64,000 bases of DNA from Candidatus Microthrix parvicella Bio17-1 (GCF_000299415.1 NZ_AMPG01000001.1:1054001-1118000), one strand, 5' to 3'. Shown: positions 44,319-53,689, counted from the first letter of the stretch. Numbers and translations are program-made. Notes: generated by a model not told the origin, from the letters alone.

Positions 44319-44338
44319 GCTCGCAGATGCCTGCGAGC
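44319..44338. promoter_or_regulatory. Perfect 8-bp hairpin in the divergent gap
   Basis: GCTCGCAG-ATGC-CTGCGAGC is a perfect stem with a 4-base loop, midway between the GH1 start (44208) and the YccF gene start (44427). Without a T-run and lying upstream of both genes, an operator for one of them is more likely than a terminator. Confidence 0.45.
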
Positions 44339-44371
44339 CCGTCACGAACCCGACCGACCGCACCCCAGAAT

Positions 44372-44380
44372 TGATATTTT
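44372..44380 (+). promoter_or_regulatory. Extended -10 promoter element for the YccF gene
   Basis: TGATATTTT contains a TG-N-TATTTT extended -10 box in an otherwise GC-rich stretch, about 47 bases upstream of the GTG start. No good -35 is seen, which is allowed for extended -10 promoters. Confidence 0.4.
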
Positions 44381-44426
44381 GGGTCCAGCAGTCGGTGGCG
44401 GAACGAACGAAACGGAACGGCACATC

Positions 44427-44843
44427 GTGAAGACTCTTGGCAACATTCTGTGGTTCGTCTTCGCCGGCCTCTGGCTGGCCTTGGGGTACGCACTGGCGGG
44501 GCTGGTGCTGTGCATCACCATCATCGGCATTCCGTTTGGCGTGCAGGCGTTCAAGTTGGCGGCATTCACCCTGTGGCCCTTTGGAAAGACCGTCGTGGCC
44601 AGCCCCGAGGGCGGCTGCCTCGAGGTGGGAGCAAACGTTGTATGGCTGGTCCTGGTCGGCTGGGAGTTGTTCCTGGCCCACCTCGCCGCCGGTGTGCTGC
44701 TGTGCATCACCATCATCGGGTTTCCGTTCGGGATCCAGGCGTTCAAGCTGAGCGCATTGTCACTGTGGCCCTTCGGCCGGTCGATCGTGCCCATCGACTC
44801 GCTGTCGCCCGACGCCGTCGTCACCCATTCCGTGCCCACATAG
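44427..44843 (+). CDS. YccF-domain inner-membrane protein
   Basis: A 138-residue membrane protein with two tandem YccF modules. The repeats are close: [20 protein letters not shown]...LWPFGKTVV and [20 protein letters not shown]...LWPFGRSIV, each preceded by a hydrophobic helix ([16 protein letters not shown] and [16 protein letters not shown]). Function of YccF is not established. GTG 44427 chosen because [12 protein letters not shown] is the family N-terminus. Its last 84 bases overlap the converging hutI gene. Confidence 0.9.
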   Translation: MKTLGNILWFVFAGLWLALGYALAGLVLCITIIGIPFGVQAFKLAAFTLWPFGKTVVASPEGGCLEVGANVVWLVLVGWELFLAHLAAGVLLCITIIGFPFGIQAFKLSALSLWPFGRSIVPIDSLSPDAVVTHSVPT

Positions 44844-46016
44844 GGGTAGCGCCCGGCTGGAGAGCGGGCCGATCGTCTGACGGATCAGCGGCACACCCGG
44901 GCGATAGGCGAGATGGTGGTGGCTCGGGGCATCGAGTATCACGGCATGCCCGGCCGAACCCGGTGAAAGCCGACCAACGTCTTCTCGGCGCAGAGCTGCG
45001 GCCCCGCCGGTGGTGACTGCTGCGATGGCCTCGTCGATCGTCATGTGCATCTCCCGCACCGCCAAGGCGATGCAGAACGAGATGGACGTGGTGTAGCTGG
45101 ACCCGGGGTTGCAGTTGGAGGCCAGCGCCACGGTGGCGCCGGCGTCGAGCACCCGGCGGGCGTCGGGATAGGGCTGGCGGGTGGAGAAATCGGTGGCGGG
45201 CAAGAACGTCGCAACCGTCTCGCCGCCCGCCAGCGCATCGATGTCGGCGTCGGTGAGATACGTGCAGTGGTCGACCGATGCGCACCCGCACTCGACCGCC
45301 AGTTGCACGCCCGGGCCGTGGCCCAGCTGGTTGCCGTGCAGCCGCAGGCCCAGCCCCGCCGCCCGGCCTGCGTCGAGCACCGCCCGGCACTGGTCGGCAT
45401 CGAACGCCCCGGTCTCGCAGAATGCGTCCACCCACTTGGCCGTGCCGGCCACCCGGCAGAGCATGTCGTTGCACACCAGAGCGATGTAGTCGTCGGCGCG
45501 CCCGGCGTACTCCCGAGGCAGCAGGTGAGCGCCAAGGAACGTCGCCTCCGAGGTGTGGGCACGGGCGATGTCGACCGAGCGGACTTCGTCATCGACGGTG
45601 AGCCCGTAGCCCGACTTGATCTCGATGGTGGTGGTGCCCGCCCGATGGGCCTCGGCCAAACGTTCTCGAACCAGCGCATCGAGCCTCGCGGTGGAGGTGG
45701 CCCGGGTGGCGTCGGTGGTGACCTGGATGCCACCGCCATCATAGGGCCGCCCGTCCATCCGGGCGGTGAACTCCTCCGACCGATCCCCGGCGAACACCAG
45801 GTGGGTGTGCGAGTCGACGAAGCCGGGCAGCACGCACGCACCTCCGGCGTCGATGCGACGGTCTGCGACCGCGCCGGCCGGCCCGACAGCGACGACCACG
45901 TCGTCGGCAATGACGACACAGGCGTTCTCGACTATGCCGAGTGACCCACGGCCCAACGCCGGGTCGTTGGTGATCAGCGATCCGATGTTGTCGATCACCA
46001 GCGATTCAGCGGTCAT
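44760..46016 (-). CDS. hutI: Imidazolonepropionase HutI
   Basis: A 418-residue amidohydrolase that opens imidazolonepropionate to N-formimino-L-glutamate in histidine breakdown. Metal-site and substrate motifs are [41 protein letters not shown], and the [19 protein letters not shown] region, then [16 protein letters not shown]. The natural C-terminus probably lies near [17 protein letters not shown]; the last ~28 residues ([16 protein letters not shown] onward) are antisense to yccF and look like read-through after loss of an earlier stop. ATG 46016 follows CGAGGAG. Last gene of the hut operon, 34 bases after hutF. Confidence 0.95.
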   Translation of the reverse strand: MTAESLVIDNIGSLITNDPALGRGSLGIVENACVVIADDVVVAVGPAGAVADRRIDAGGACVLPGFVDSHTHLVFAGDRSEEFTARMDGRPYDGGGIQVTTDATRATSTARLDALVRERLAEAHRAGTTTIEIKSGYGLTVDDEVRSVDIARAHTSEATFLGAHLLPREYAGRADDYIALVCNDMLCRVAGTAKWVDAFCETGAFDADQCRAVLDAGRAAGLGLRLHGNQLGHGPGVQLAVECGCASVDHCTYLTDADIDALAGGETVATFLPATDFSTRQPYPDARRVLDAGATVALASNCNPGSSYTTSISFCIALAVREMHMTIDEAIAAVTTGGAAALRREDVGRLSPGSAGHAVILDAPSHHHLAYRPGVPLIRQTIGPLSSRALPLCGHGMGDDGVGRQRVDGHDRPAEGPQ

Positions 46017-46050
46017 ATCCAGCGACTCCTCGGTTGGTTGAACCCGGCCC

Positions 46051-47469
46051 TCATTCGAACAACCGGGCGATCGACGCCTGAAGTTCGGCGGGGACATCGA
46101 TGGTGGCGTGGCGCCTGTCGGCCACGACGACCCGTCCGTCGACAACGACGTGGGTCACGTCCGCTGCCGACGCGGCAAACATCGCCACCTCAACCGCCGA
46201 ATATGTCGGCGCGCCGGCGGTGCGCACCGAGTCCAGCGCCAGTGTCACCAGGTCGGCGCGCGCCCCAACGACAATCGTGCCCGCATCGTCCCAGCCCAGA
46301 CTGCGATGACCGTTTCGGGACGCCATCTCCAGCAGGTCGGATGCCGCGTGGTTCCCCCTGCGATGGCTGCGCAGCCGCTCGTTCAGCTCCAGTGCCCGCG
46401 CCTCCTCCAACAGGTCGATCGAGGCGTGAGAGTCGGTACCAAGGCTCATTGCGATGCCCTCGGCGCCGAATCGGTGGGTGGGGCCGATGCCGTCGCCCAG
46501 GTCCCGTTCGGTGGTGGGGCACATCGCCACGGTGGCACCCGCTGCGGCCAGCAGTGCGATGTCGGTTTCGCTGAGGTGGGTGGCGTGTACCGCGCTGAAC
46601 CGGGGGCCCAGTGCGCCGGCCTCGGAGAAGACGGCCACTGGCGTGACACCGTGGTGGGCGAGACACGCCTCGTTCTCGGCGGTTTGTTCGGACGCGTGTG
46701 CGTGCAGCGGTGCCCCTGCTGCCGCTGCCCATGCTGCGACCGCCGTCATCGCTCGAGGATCGACAGCCCGCACCGAATGGACGGCCGCACCGACCCGCTG
46801 GGTGGTGGGGTCGATGACGCGCAGGTCATCGACGCGTTCGACCCAGCGGTCGCCGCTGCCGTCGCTGAACCTCAGCTGGGCGTCGTTGGGTGGGAGGTAG
46901 CCACCTGTTTGTGGGGACCCGTTGTGAGTGGAGCCGTCGCTTGGGGAGCTGCTCGTTGAGGGGGCATCGCCCAGGCCACCGTGCAGGTACATGGTGTCGA
47001 GCAACGTGATGCGGATCCCCGCCTCGGCGGCGGCCGCCAGAAGTGCCTCCCCCATGGCGTTGGGATTGTCGTAGCGGCCGCCGTCGGTGCGGTGATGCAG
47101 ATAGTGGAACTCGCCCACGGAGGTGACGCCGGCCAGCGCCATCTCGGCGAACGTTGCCCGGGCCAGGCGGTGGTAGCTGTCGGGCTGCAGCCGGGCGGCC
47201 GCCCGATACATCACGTCACGCCACGTCCAGAACGTGCCGCCTCCGGCCTGGGTGCGAGATCGTAAGGCGCGGTGAAAGGCGTGGCTGTGAGCATTGGCCA
47301 AGCCCGGCAGCGTGAGGCCCGGCAAACGGGTGGCCCCAGGACCGGGCGCGGAACCCTGGGTGATCGACGTGAACCTGCCGTCGACCACCTCGATCGACAC
47401 CGACGTCTGGACCGTTCCGTCGATCACCGCCAAGTCGCAGTGGTAGCGCCCGGCGCCGACTGCGCTCAT
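46051..47469 (-). CDS. hutF: Formimidoylglutamate deiminase HutF
   Basis: A 472-residue amidohydrolase that deaminates N-formimino-L-glutamate to N-formyl-L-glutamate and ammonia. Motifs: [15 protein letters not shown] (zinc ligands), [50 protein letters not shown] and [18 protein letters not shown] Ser/Gly-rich insertion of ~20 residues (about 175-197, [13 protein letters not shown]) is unusual. HutF defines the five-step histidine pathway and needs a formylglutamate deformylase (HutG) afterwards; none is visible here. ATG 47469; 58 bases after the AhpD-like gene. Confidence 0.95.
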   Translation of the reverse strand: MSAVGAGRYHCDLAVIDGTVQTSVSIEVVDGRFTSITQGSAPGPGATRLPGLTLPGLANAHSHAFHRALRSRTQAGGGTFWTWRDVMYRAAARLQPDSYHRLARATFAEMALAGVTSVGEFHYLHHRTDGGRYDNPNAMGEALLAAAAEAGIRITLLDTMYLHGGLGDAPSTSSSPSDGSTHNGSPQTGGYLPPNDAQLRFSDGSGDRWVERVDDLRVIDPTTQRVGAAVHSVRAVDPRAMTAVAAWAAAAGAPLHAHASEQTAENEACLAHHGVTPVAVFSEAGALGPRFSAVHATHLSETDIALLAAAGATVAMCPTTERDLGDGIGPTHRFGAEGIAMSLGTDSHASIDLLEEARALELNERLRSHRRGNHAASDLLEMASRNGHRSLGWDDAGTIVVGARADLVTLALDSVRTAGAPTYSAVEVAMFAASAADVTHVVVDGRVVVADRRHATIDVPAELQASIARLFE

Positions 47470-47527
47470 GGGCCCACCCGAGCGGGAGGTCGACCGCACC
47501 GCGTCCCGGTCGCTTCGTGAAAACCGC

Positions 47528-47977
47528 CTAGCCAACCGCCAACGGCGCAGCAGGGGTGTGGGCGGTCACCGCGACGCGGTTCCACACGTTGATGACCGCA
47601 ATGGCCATGACCACGTTGGTGAGTTCGAGTTCGTTCAGATGCTCGCTTGCGGACTCCCAGATCTGATCGCTCACTCCGTCCTCGCCCAACCGGGTCACCG
47701 CGTCGGTCAGGTCGAGCACGGCGCGCTCCAACTCTGAGAAGTACGGCGACTCGTGCCATGCCGAAACGGCCACGATCCGACGCAGATCCTCGCCGCCCTT
47801 CAACGCATCGGTGGTGTGCATGTCGACGCAATAGGCACAACCGTTGAGCATGGACGCCCGGATCTTGATCAGCTCGAACAACTTCGGCTCGACGCCCTTC
47901 CTGGCGCAGGTCTCGAGTGCCAACACCGCTTTGAACGCCTCCGGCGCCAGCTGCCACATATCGAGCCGTTGTTCCAT
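47528..47977 (-). CDS. AhpD/carboxymuconolactone decarboxylase-like protein
   Basis: A 149-residue all-helical CMD-fold protein. The redox pair is CAYC in ASMLNGCAYCVDMHTTDALKGG, with the downstream His of VDMH as in AhpD-like alkylhydroperoxidases. RIVAVSAWHESPYFSELERAVL is typical of the family. Such proteins act as peroxidases or thiol-disulfide exchange partners, rarely as decarboxylases. It lies within the hut operon between the PDF and hutF genes, with a 122-base gap upstream; its role in histidine use is unclear. ATG 47977 with GGGAGGAG upstream. Confidence 0.92.
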   Translation of the reverse strand: MEQRLDMWQLAPEAFKAVLALETCARKGVEPKLFELIKIRASMLNGCAYCVDMHTTDALKGGEDLRRIVAVSAWHESPYFSELERAVLDLTDAVTRLGEDGVSDQIWESASEHLNELELTNVVMAIAVINVWNRVAVTAHTPAAPLAVG

Positions 47978-48099
47978 GACGAACTCCTCCCGTACCGACG
48001 GAGTCCTGTTGGCCCCGTGCGGCCCCCAGTCTGCTGCGCCGCAAACCCTGACGGCCCGCGGGGATCATCGTGGCGATGCTCGGAACGAGCCGACCCTGT

Positions 48100-48672
48100 T
48101 CACGAGCCAACCCTGGCGACGAAGGCGGTGATGCGCTCGACGAACGCGTCCCGGTGAAACGCTTCATAGGTGTCCCACGTGCTGAGCGTGGCCGGGTCGT
48201 CCACCTTGTCGATGAACAGGACACCGTCGAGGTGGTCGCACTCGTGTTGCCAGGTGGCGGCGGTGAGGCCCCGAATCACCTCGTCGTGCTCGGCACCGTC
48301 ACGGTCGAGGTAGCGCACCCGCACGTTGACGTGGCGCCGCACCTCGCCCCGCAGCGGCACCGACAGACAGCCCTCGTTGATGACGACCTGCTCGTCGTCC
48401 AGCGGCTCGATCACCGGGTTGATCGCCACGGTCAACGGGATGCGGGGCTTGTAGGGGTACCGGGGGTTGTCGCCCACCTCCATGACGGCGATGCGCACCG
48501 GTTCGCCCACCTGAGTGGCGGCCAGGCCGGCGCCGTTTGCGTGGCGCATCGTGGCGACCAGATCGTCGATCAACGCCTGCACCTGCGCCGAACCCACCTC
48601 GGCCAACGGGACGTCCTGAGCCACCTCGCGCAATGCCGGGTGGCCGATCGACAACACCTCTCGGATGCTCAC
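48100..48672 (-). CDS. Peptide deformylase family protein within the hut operon
   Basis: A 190-residue deformylase with all three metal motifs intact: GAGLAATQ (47-54), EGCLS with Cys102 (100-104) and QHECDH with His143 and His147 (143-147). The insert NPRYPYKPRIPLTVAINP and the C-terminal STWDTYEAFHRDAF resemble the type 1A / mitochondrial-like PDF subgroup, often a second copy beside housekeeping def. No fmt or other translation gene is adjacent. The GTG at 48672 has AAGGAG 6 bases away. It lies between phyH and ahpD in the hutU-to-hutI run, where a HutG deformylase would be expected. I infer a possible N-formylglutamate deformylase role. Confidence 0.92.
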   Translation of the reverse strand: MSIREVLSIGHPALREVAQDVPLAEVGSAQVQALIDDLVATMRHANGAGLAATQVGEPVRIAVMEVGDNPRYPYKPRIPLTVAINPVIEPLDDEQVVINEGCLSVPLRGEVRRHVNVRVRYLDRDGAEHDEVIRGLTAATWQHECDHLDGVLFIDKVDDPATLSTWDTYEAFHRDAFVERITAFVARVGS

Positions 48673-48724
48673 GGCCTTCTCCTTGCCCGAGGCCGACGCA
48701 TGCTGAGGGTCCGGCAACGGCTGT

Positions 48725-49582
48725 TCACGCGTTTGCGACGAGTCCGTCGGCGCGGGTCCAGAGCATCGGGAACAGCGGGTGGTCCATCGGCGCACCGTCG
48801 GGGATCTCGGCGTCAAGGCCATCGAATGGGGGCGAGGTGGTCCAGCGCCTGGGGGCGTGCGCCATGTCGTCGCCCAGGAACCTCACCGACAGCACCCGAC
48901 GTCGGTTGACGCCGGACACGCCGCCGGCGCCGTGCACGGTCAACATGTTGAAGAACACCGCATCGCCCGGTTCGAGTTCCCAGCCCAGCACCCGCCAGCG
49001 CTCGGGTTCGGCGGAAAAGTCGGGCAGTTCGGCGAGGGCGCCGTCGGGAAACCACTTGGCCTCGTCATCGAGAAAGGTCCGCGGCATGTACCAGGGGCCT
49101 CGGTGGCTGCCCGCGATGAACTCCAGCGTTGCTGATCGAGCCACCGGGTCGACCGGAAACCACATCGACGCATTCTGAACTCCGTCGACGTTGTAGTAGG
49201 GCTGATCCTGATGCCAGGGGGTGTGTTGTTTGGTGCCCGGCTCCTTGACCAGCACGTGGTCGTGGTACAGCCGGATCGTGTCGGACCCGGTCAGCTGGGC
49301 TGCGATCTCGGCCCCGGGGGACTCCTTGATGAAGCGCTCCATGGCGGGCAGCCGATTCCAGTTGCAGAAGTCCTCGATGAAAGCGCCGTCGCCGTCGGCC
49401 GAGGCTCGCTTGGCCCGCGGCGATAGCGCCGAGAGATTTTCATCGATTGCCTCGGTGGCCCAGCCCACCTGCTCAGGGGTGAAGGCGCCTCGGACGCAGA
49501 CGGCGCCGTCGGCGTCGTAGTCGCCCTCAACCTCCCAGTGACCCTCGACCGCGTGGTTGCGATCGCCCGGTTGGACGCTCAT
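48725..49582 (-). CDS. Phytanoyl-CoA dioxygenase (PhyH) family protein
   Basis: A 285-residue 2-oxoglutarate/Fe(II) dioxygenase of the PhyH family. Iron ligands His and Asp lie in [11 protein letters not shown] and the distal His in MLTVHGAGG; the 2OG-binding Arg is probably in [23 protein letters not shown] is the typical loop. Substrates of bacterial PhyH proteins range widely, including ectoine, lipids and small amines. Its ATG overlaps the hutU stop in ATGA, so it is co-translated with urocanate hydratase, which ties it to histidine-type metabolites. Not a known step of the classical pathway. Confidence 0.9.
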   Translation of the reverse strand: MSVQPGDRNHAVEGHWEVEGDYDADGAVCVRGAFTPEQVGWATEAIDENLSALSPRAKRASADGDGAFIEDFCNWNRLPAMERFIKESPGAEIAAQLTGSDTIRLYHDHVLVKEPGTKQHTPWHQDQPYYNVDGVQNASMWFPVDPVARSATLEFIAGSHRGPWYMPRTFLDDEAKWFPDGALAELPDFSAEPERWRVLGWELEPGDAVFFNMLTVHGAGGVSGVNRRRVLSVRFLGDDMAHAPRRWTTSPPFDGLDAEIPDGAPMDHPLFPMLWTRADGLVANA

Positions 49583-51267
49583 GAGTTGCCCTCCTGTTTC
49601 ATCGGTATCGTGACGCCGCGCTCATCGGCCACTTCAATGGCCCGGTCGTAACCCGCATCGACGTGACGGATCACGCCCATGCCCGGATCGTTGGTGAGCA
49701 CGCGTTCGAGTTTCTCGGCGGCCAGGTCGGTGCCATCGGCCAGGCTGACCTGACCGGCGTGGATCGAGCGGCCAATGCCGGTGCCGCCGCCGTGGTGGAT
49801 GCTCACCCAGGTGGCGCCCGAGCACGTGTTGATCAGCCCGTTGAGCAGCGGCCAGTCGGCGATGGCATCGGAGCCGTCGGCCATCGCCTCGGTCTCCCGG
49901 TAGGGGGAGGCCACCGAGCCCGAGTCGAGGTGGTCTCGGCCGATTACCACAGGCGCCGACAGTTCACCGGAGCGCACCATCTCGTTGAAGCGCAGGCCCA
50001 GCCGGTGCCGTTCGCCGTAGCCGAGCCAGCAGATGCGGGCCGGTAGGCCTTGGAACGCCACCCGTTCACCCGCCATCTCGATCCAGCGGTGGAGGCCCTC
50101 GTGGTCGGGGAACTCCTCGAGCACCGCCCGGTCGGTGGCGGCAATGTCGGCCGGGTCACCCGACAGCGCAACCCAGCGGAACGGGCCGAGGCCCTCGCAG
50201 AACAGGGGCCGGATGTAGGCGGGAAGAAAGCCCGGGTAGTCGAAGGCCCGTTCGAAGCCACCGAGCCTGGCCTCGGCGCGCAGGCTGTTGCCGTAGTCGA
50301 ACACCTCGGCGCCTCCGTCCATAAAGCCGACCATCGCCTCGCAGTGAGCGGCCATCGCCGCACGGGCTCGGCGGGTGAACTCCGTTGGGTCGTTCTGCTT
50401 CAGTTCTGCGGCTGCCTCCGGGGTGAGGTCGTTGGGCAGGTAGCTCAGCGGGTCGTGGGCGCTGGTCTGGTCGGTGACGATGTCGGCGTCCAGACCATCG
50501 GCCAGGAGGCGGGGAAGGATGTCGGCCGCATTGCCGAGCAAACCGACGGACAGCGGCGTCTTGGTTGCCTTGGCCTCGGTGACCCTGGCGATCGCCGTTG
50601 CGTAATCGGGGGCGATCTCGTCGAGGTAGCGGTGATCCACCCGGCGCTGCAGCATGGACTGGTCGACGTCGACGATCAGCACCACGCCGTCGTTCATCGT
50701 GACCGCCAGCGGTTGGGCCCCACCCATGCCGCCTGCGCCTGCGGTCACGGTGAGCGTGCCGGCCAGCGTGCCACCGAAGCGCTTGCGGGCGATTTCGGCG
50801 AAGCACTCATAGGTGCCCTGCAGAATTCCCTGGGTGCCTATGTAGATCCACGAACCGGCGGTCATCTGCCCGTACATCGTGAGCCCCTGGGCCTCGAGGC
50901 GACGAAACTCATCCCAGTTCGCCCAATCGGGCACCAGGTTGGAGTTGGCCAGGATCACCCGGGGCGCCCACTCGTGGGTGCGCATGATCCCGACGGGTTT
51001 GCCGGACTGCACCAGCATCGTCTCGTCGCGTTTTAGGGTGGTGAGCCCTCGGAGCATGGCCCGGTAGGCGTCCCACGATCGGGCGGCGCGGCCGGTGCCG
51101 CCGTACACCACCAGTTCGTCGGGATTTTCGGCCACTTCGGGGTCGAGGTTGTTCTGCAACATCCGAAAGGCGGCCTCCTGGGGCCAACCCTTGCAGGTCA
51201 GGTCGGTGCCCCGAGGCGCCGAGATGTTCCTCACGGGCGTGCCGATCGCTCCAAAGCTGCTACTCAT
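49579..51267 (-). CDS. hutU: Urocanate hydratase HutU
   Basis: A 562-residue urocanase that hydrates urocanate to imidazolonepropionate with tightly bound NAD+. Signatures: [24 protein letters not shown]-like [36 protein letters not shown], the NAD loop [14 protein letters not shown], and [18 protein letters not shown] near the C-terminus. ATG 51267 is chosen; no ribosome site precedes it, and a promoter placed right upstream suggests a leaderless message. First gene of the minus-strand hut operon and divergent from iclR-hutH. Confidence 0.97.
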   Translation of the reverse strand: MSSSFGAIGTPVRNISAPRGTDLTCKGWPQEAAFRMLQNNLDPEVAENPDELVVYGGTGRAARSWDAYRAMLRGLTTLKRDETMLVQSGKPVGIMRTHEWAPRVILANSNLVPDWANWDEFRRLEAQGLTMYGQMTAGSWIYIGTQGILQGTYECFAEIARKRFGGTLAGTLTVTAGAGGMGGAQPLAVTMNDGVVLIVDVDQSMLQRRVDHRYLDEIAPDYATAIARVTEAKATKTPLSVGLLGNAADILPRLLADGLDADIVTDQTSAHDPLSYLPNDLTPEAAAELKQNDPTEFTRRARAAMAAHCEAMVGFMDGGAEVFDYGNSLRAEARLGGFERAFDYPGFLPAYIRPLFCEGLGPFRWVALSGDPADIAATDRAVLEEFPDHEGLHRWIEMAGERVAFQGLPARICWLGYGERHRLGLRFNEMVRSGELSAPVVIGRDHLDSGSVASPYRETEAMADGSDAIADWPLLNGLINTCSGATWVSIHHGGGTGIGRSIHAGQVSLADGTDLAAEKLERVLTNDPGMGVIRHVDAGYDRAIEVADERGVTIPMKQEGNS

Positions 51268-51274
51268 GGGTTGC

Positions 51275-51304
51275 AGTGTGGTCAACGTTTGGCTACGTTG
51301 TCAA
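51275..51304 (-). promoter_or_regulatory. Candidate leaderless promoter of hutU
   Basis: On the minus strand, a consensus -35 TTGACA (51299-51304), an 18-base spacer and CACACT (51275-51280) end 7 bases before the hutU ATG. That places the expected transcription start at or next to the A of the ATG, and no Shine-Dalgarno sequence is present. CAACG (51283-51287) / CGTTG (51296-51300) form a small inverted repeat within the spacer. Confidence 0.5.
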
Positions 51305-51311
51305 CCAGCAA

Positions 51312-51343
51312 CATTCATTGTCATGGAATGACACTCTCATTCC
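51312..51343. promoter_or_regulatory. Overlapping palindromes upstream of iclR, candidate IclR operator
   Basis: Three interlocked inverted repeats lie 46 bases before iclR: CATTC 51312-51316 with GAATG 51326-51330; TGTCAT 51319-51324 with ATGACA 51328-51333; GGAATG 51325-51330 with CATTCC 51338-51343. Repeated CATTCC/GGAATG half-sites are in keeping with IclR-type sites (TGGAAT-like). They sit between the divergent hutU and iclR promoters. Confidence 0.55.
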
Positions 51344-51388
51344 CGCGTTCTACCGCCGCAGCGACCTCACCAACGATCGGAGCAGGCA

Positions 51389-52162
51389 ATGACCACCCCG
51401 GCCCCCAAAGCGCCGCCCTCGGAAAGCCCGACCGACTCCGTCGAGGACGCTTCCGAAGATCCGGCAACCACGTCGGCCACGCCCGAGGGTGCCACGCTGG
51501 AAGATCCGGCGGTGCCTCGCTCGGTCGGCCGGGTACTCGACCTGTTGGAGATCGTCCTCGCCAAGCACGCCTGCAACCTGACCCACGCCGCCCAAAGCGC
51601 CGGGCTGACACCAACAACCACCCTCCGGTACCTGCGTGCCCTCGAGCTTCGCGGCTATCTGGCGCGGGATGCCGCCGGCGACTACTCGGCCGGGTCCACC
51701 CTCTTGCGTCTTGCCGCATCGCTCCGGGACCGCAGCGTGATCGACCGTCTCGCGTCGGCCGCACAGCCGCACCTCGATCGCCTCGCCGAACAGACCGGCG
51801 AGTCTGCATACCTGGCGATCAGCGACGGGCGGATCGGCACCTACGTCGCTGCCGCAGAGAGCCCGCGGGCCATCCGCCACGTGGGCTGGGTTGGCCAGGA
51901 CGTGCCGCTTGAGAATTCCGCCCTGGGTTCGGCGCTGCGCAGCCCCGGCCAGGTCGTCGACCGAACCGGGGCGGTCGAAGATGACATCACAGCCATCAGC
52001 CGAGCGCTGCCCGTCGAGGGAACACTCGGCATCGCCGTATCGATCGTTGGGCCGGAGCACCGCTTCGGCCCAGAGGAACGCTCCGATCACGAAACCGCAC
52101 TGAATCAGGCCGTCGAAGCGCTGGAGCGTCAACTCCGCGTCACCGGGGAGGACCTCGCATGA
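51389..52162 (+). CDS. IclR family regulator of histidine utilisation
   Basis: A 257-residue IclR-type regulator. A ~40-residue Pro/Ser/Glu-rich, probably disordered N-terminus precedes the winged helix (SVGRVLDLLEIVLAKHACNLTHAAQSAGLTPTTTLRYLRALE). The ligand-binding domain includes LASAAQPHLDRLAEQTGESAYLAI and the end LGIAVSIVGPEHRF. The core effector domain is slightly short relative to typical ~250-residue members without the tail. It overlaps hutH by four bases (ATGA) and is divergent from hutU, so urocanate or a related metabolite is the likely effector. ATG preceded by GGAGCAGGCA. Confidence 0.92.
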   Translation: MTTPAPKAPPSESPTDSVEDASEDPATTSATPEGATLEDPAVPRSVGRVLDLLEIVLAKHACNLTHAAQSAGLTPTTTLRYLRALELRGYLARDAAGDYSAGSTLLRLAASLRDRSVIDRLASAAQPHLDRLAEQTGESAYLAISDGRIGTYVAAAESPRAIRHVGWVGQDVPLENSALGSALRSPGQVVDRTGAVEDDITAISRALPVEGTLGIAVSIVGPEHRFGPEERSDHETALNQAVEALERQLRVTGEDLA

Positions 52163-53688
52163 CCATCCAGCTGAACGGACCCGGCGTCACCATCGACGAC
52201 GTGGTCGCCGTGGCCCGCGGAGGCGAGGCGGTCGAGTTGACCGCCACGGCCCTCGACGCCATGGCCCGGGCGCGGGCCGTCGTCGACCGGATGACCGAAG
52301 GCGAGCCCCGATATGGCATCTCCACCGGCTTCGGGGCGTTGGCCACCGCGTCGATTCCACCCGAACGGCGTCGGGCACTTCAGGTTGCCCTGGTGCGCTC
52401 ACATGCGGCTGGCATGGGCGAGCCGGTTGAGGACGAGGTGGTTCGGGCCATGGTGCTGCTTCGGGCCCGCACCCTCGCACTGGGCCACAGCGGCGCCCGC
52501 CCGCTGGTGGCCAAGGGCATGGTCAACCTGTTGAACGCCGGGATCTCGCCAGTGGTTCCCGAGTACGGGTCGCTGGGCGCGTCGGGAGATCTGGCCCCCT
52601 TGGCCCATGGAGCGTTGGCGCTGCTGGGCGAGGGGGAGGTGATGGTCGATGGGGTCCGCAAGCCGGCGGCCCAGGCCTTGGCCGAAGCCGGTCTGGAGCC
52701 AATCGAACTGGCCGAGAAGGAAGGTTTGGCGGTCACCAACGGCACCGACGCCATCCTCGGCATGCTGTGCCTGGCCATCGACGACACGCGACGTCTGCTC
52801 GCCCAGGCCGACGCGATCACCGCCATGACCGTGGAGGGTCTGCTGGCCAGCGCCTCGCCCTTCGCAGCCGACCTTCAGACGCTCCGCCCTCAACCGGGCC
52901 AGGCGGTTTCGGCCGCCAACCTGGTGACCATGCTGGCCGACTCGCCAATCGTGGCCAGCCATGACACGCCTGACGACACCCGGGTTCAGGATGCCTATTC
53001 AATTCGTTGCACGCCTTCGGTACACGGTGCAGTGCGCGACACCCTGGCCCACTGCACCTCGGTGGCCGAGGCCGAGCTTGCGTCGGCCATCGACAACCCC
53101 ATGGTCATGAGCGACGGCCGGGTCGAGTCCTGCGGCAACTTTCACGGCGCCCCGCTGGGTTTCGCAGCAGACTTCCTGGCCATCGCGGTCGCCGAGGTGG
53201 GTGCGATCGCAGAGCGGCGTATGGACCGCATGCTCGACCACACCCGCAGCCAGGGTCTGCCGCCGTTCCTCGCCGAGGAGGTCGGCGTGGACAGCGGCCT
53301 GATGATCGGCCACTACACCGCTGCGGCCATGGCATCCGACAACAAGCGTCTGGCCGCGCCGGCCTCGGTCGACTCCCTGCCCACCTCCGGCATGCAGGAG
53401 GACCACGTGTCGATGGCGTGGCTGGCGGTGCGAAAGCTGCGCAAGGTGATCGACAACGTGCGACGGATCCTGGCCGTCGAGTACGTCTGCGCCGCTCGGG
53501 CCATCGATCTGCGCGCCCCGCTGCAGCCGTCCCCCGCCACCGACGCGCTGCGGCAACGGCTCCGGGCCGAGGTTGCCGGCTGCGGGCCCGACCGCTACCT
53601 GGCCCCCGAGCTTCAGGCCGCTGAGGAGTTGCTCCGCGTCGGTGCGTTGGGCGATGCGCTCGCCGACCTGGGCATCACGCTGGAGTAG
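52159..53688 (+). CDS. hutH: Histidine ammonia-lyase HutH
   Basis: A 509-residue aromatic amino-acid lyase that converts L-histidine to trans-urocanate and ammonia. The Ala-Ser-Gly triad that cyclises to the MIO cofactor is at 141-143 in GSLGASGDLAPLAH; the active-site Tyr52 lies in RYGISTGFGA. QDAYSIRCTPSVHG, FHGAPLGFAADFLA and the C-terminal MQEDHVSMAW are further hallmarks of HutH. It overlaps iclR (ATGA), so regulator and first enzyme are coupled, while the other hut genes run on the opposite strand. Confidence 0.97.
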   Translation: MTIQLNGPGVTIDDVVAVARGGEAVELTATALDAMARARAVVDRMTEGEPRYGISTGFGALATASIPPERRRALQVALVRSHAAGMGEPVEDEVVRAMVLLRARTLALGHSGARPLVAKGMVNLLNAGISPVVPEYGSLGASGDLAPLAHGALALLGEGEVMVDGVRKPAAQALAEAGLEPIELAEKEGLAVTNGTDAILGMLCLAIDDTRRLLAQADAITAMTVEGLLASASPFAADLQTLRPQPGQAVSAANLVTMLADSPIVASHDTPDDTRVQDAYSIRCTPSVHGAVRDTLAHCTSVAEAELASAIDNPMVMSDGRVESCGNFHGAPLGFAADFLAIAVAEVGAIAERRMDRMLDHTRSQGLPPFLAEEVGVDSGLMIGHYTAAAMASDNKRLAAPASVDSLPTSGMQEDHVSMAWLAVRKLRKVIDNVRRILAVEYVCAARAIDLRAPLQPSPATDALRQRLRAEVAGCGPDRYLAPELQAAEELLRVGALGDALADLGITLE

Positions 53689-53689
53689 G

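Noticed and set aside
47528-48672. PDF and AhpD-like genes as random housekeeping genes that happen to lie near hut
   Set aside because: All six genes run in one direction with gaps of at most 122 bases and no divergent gene between, so one transcription unit is the simpler reading; the 122-base gap before the AhpD-like gene keeps this open.
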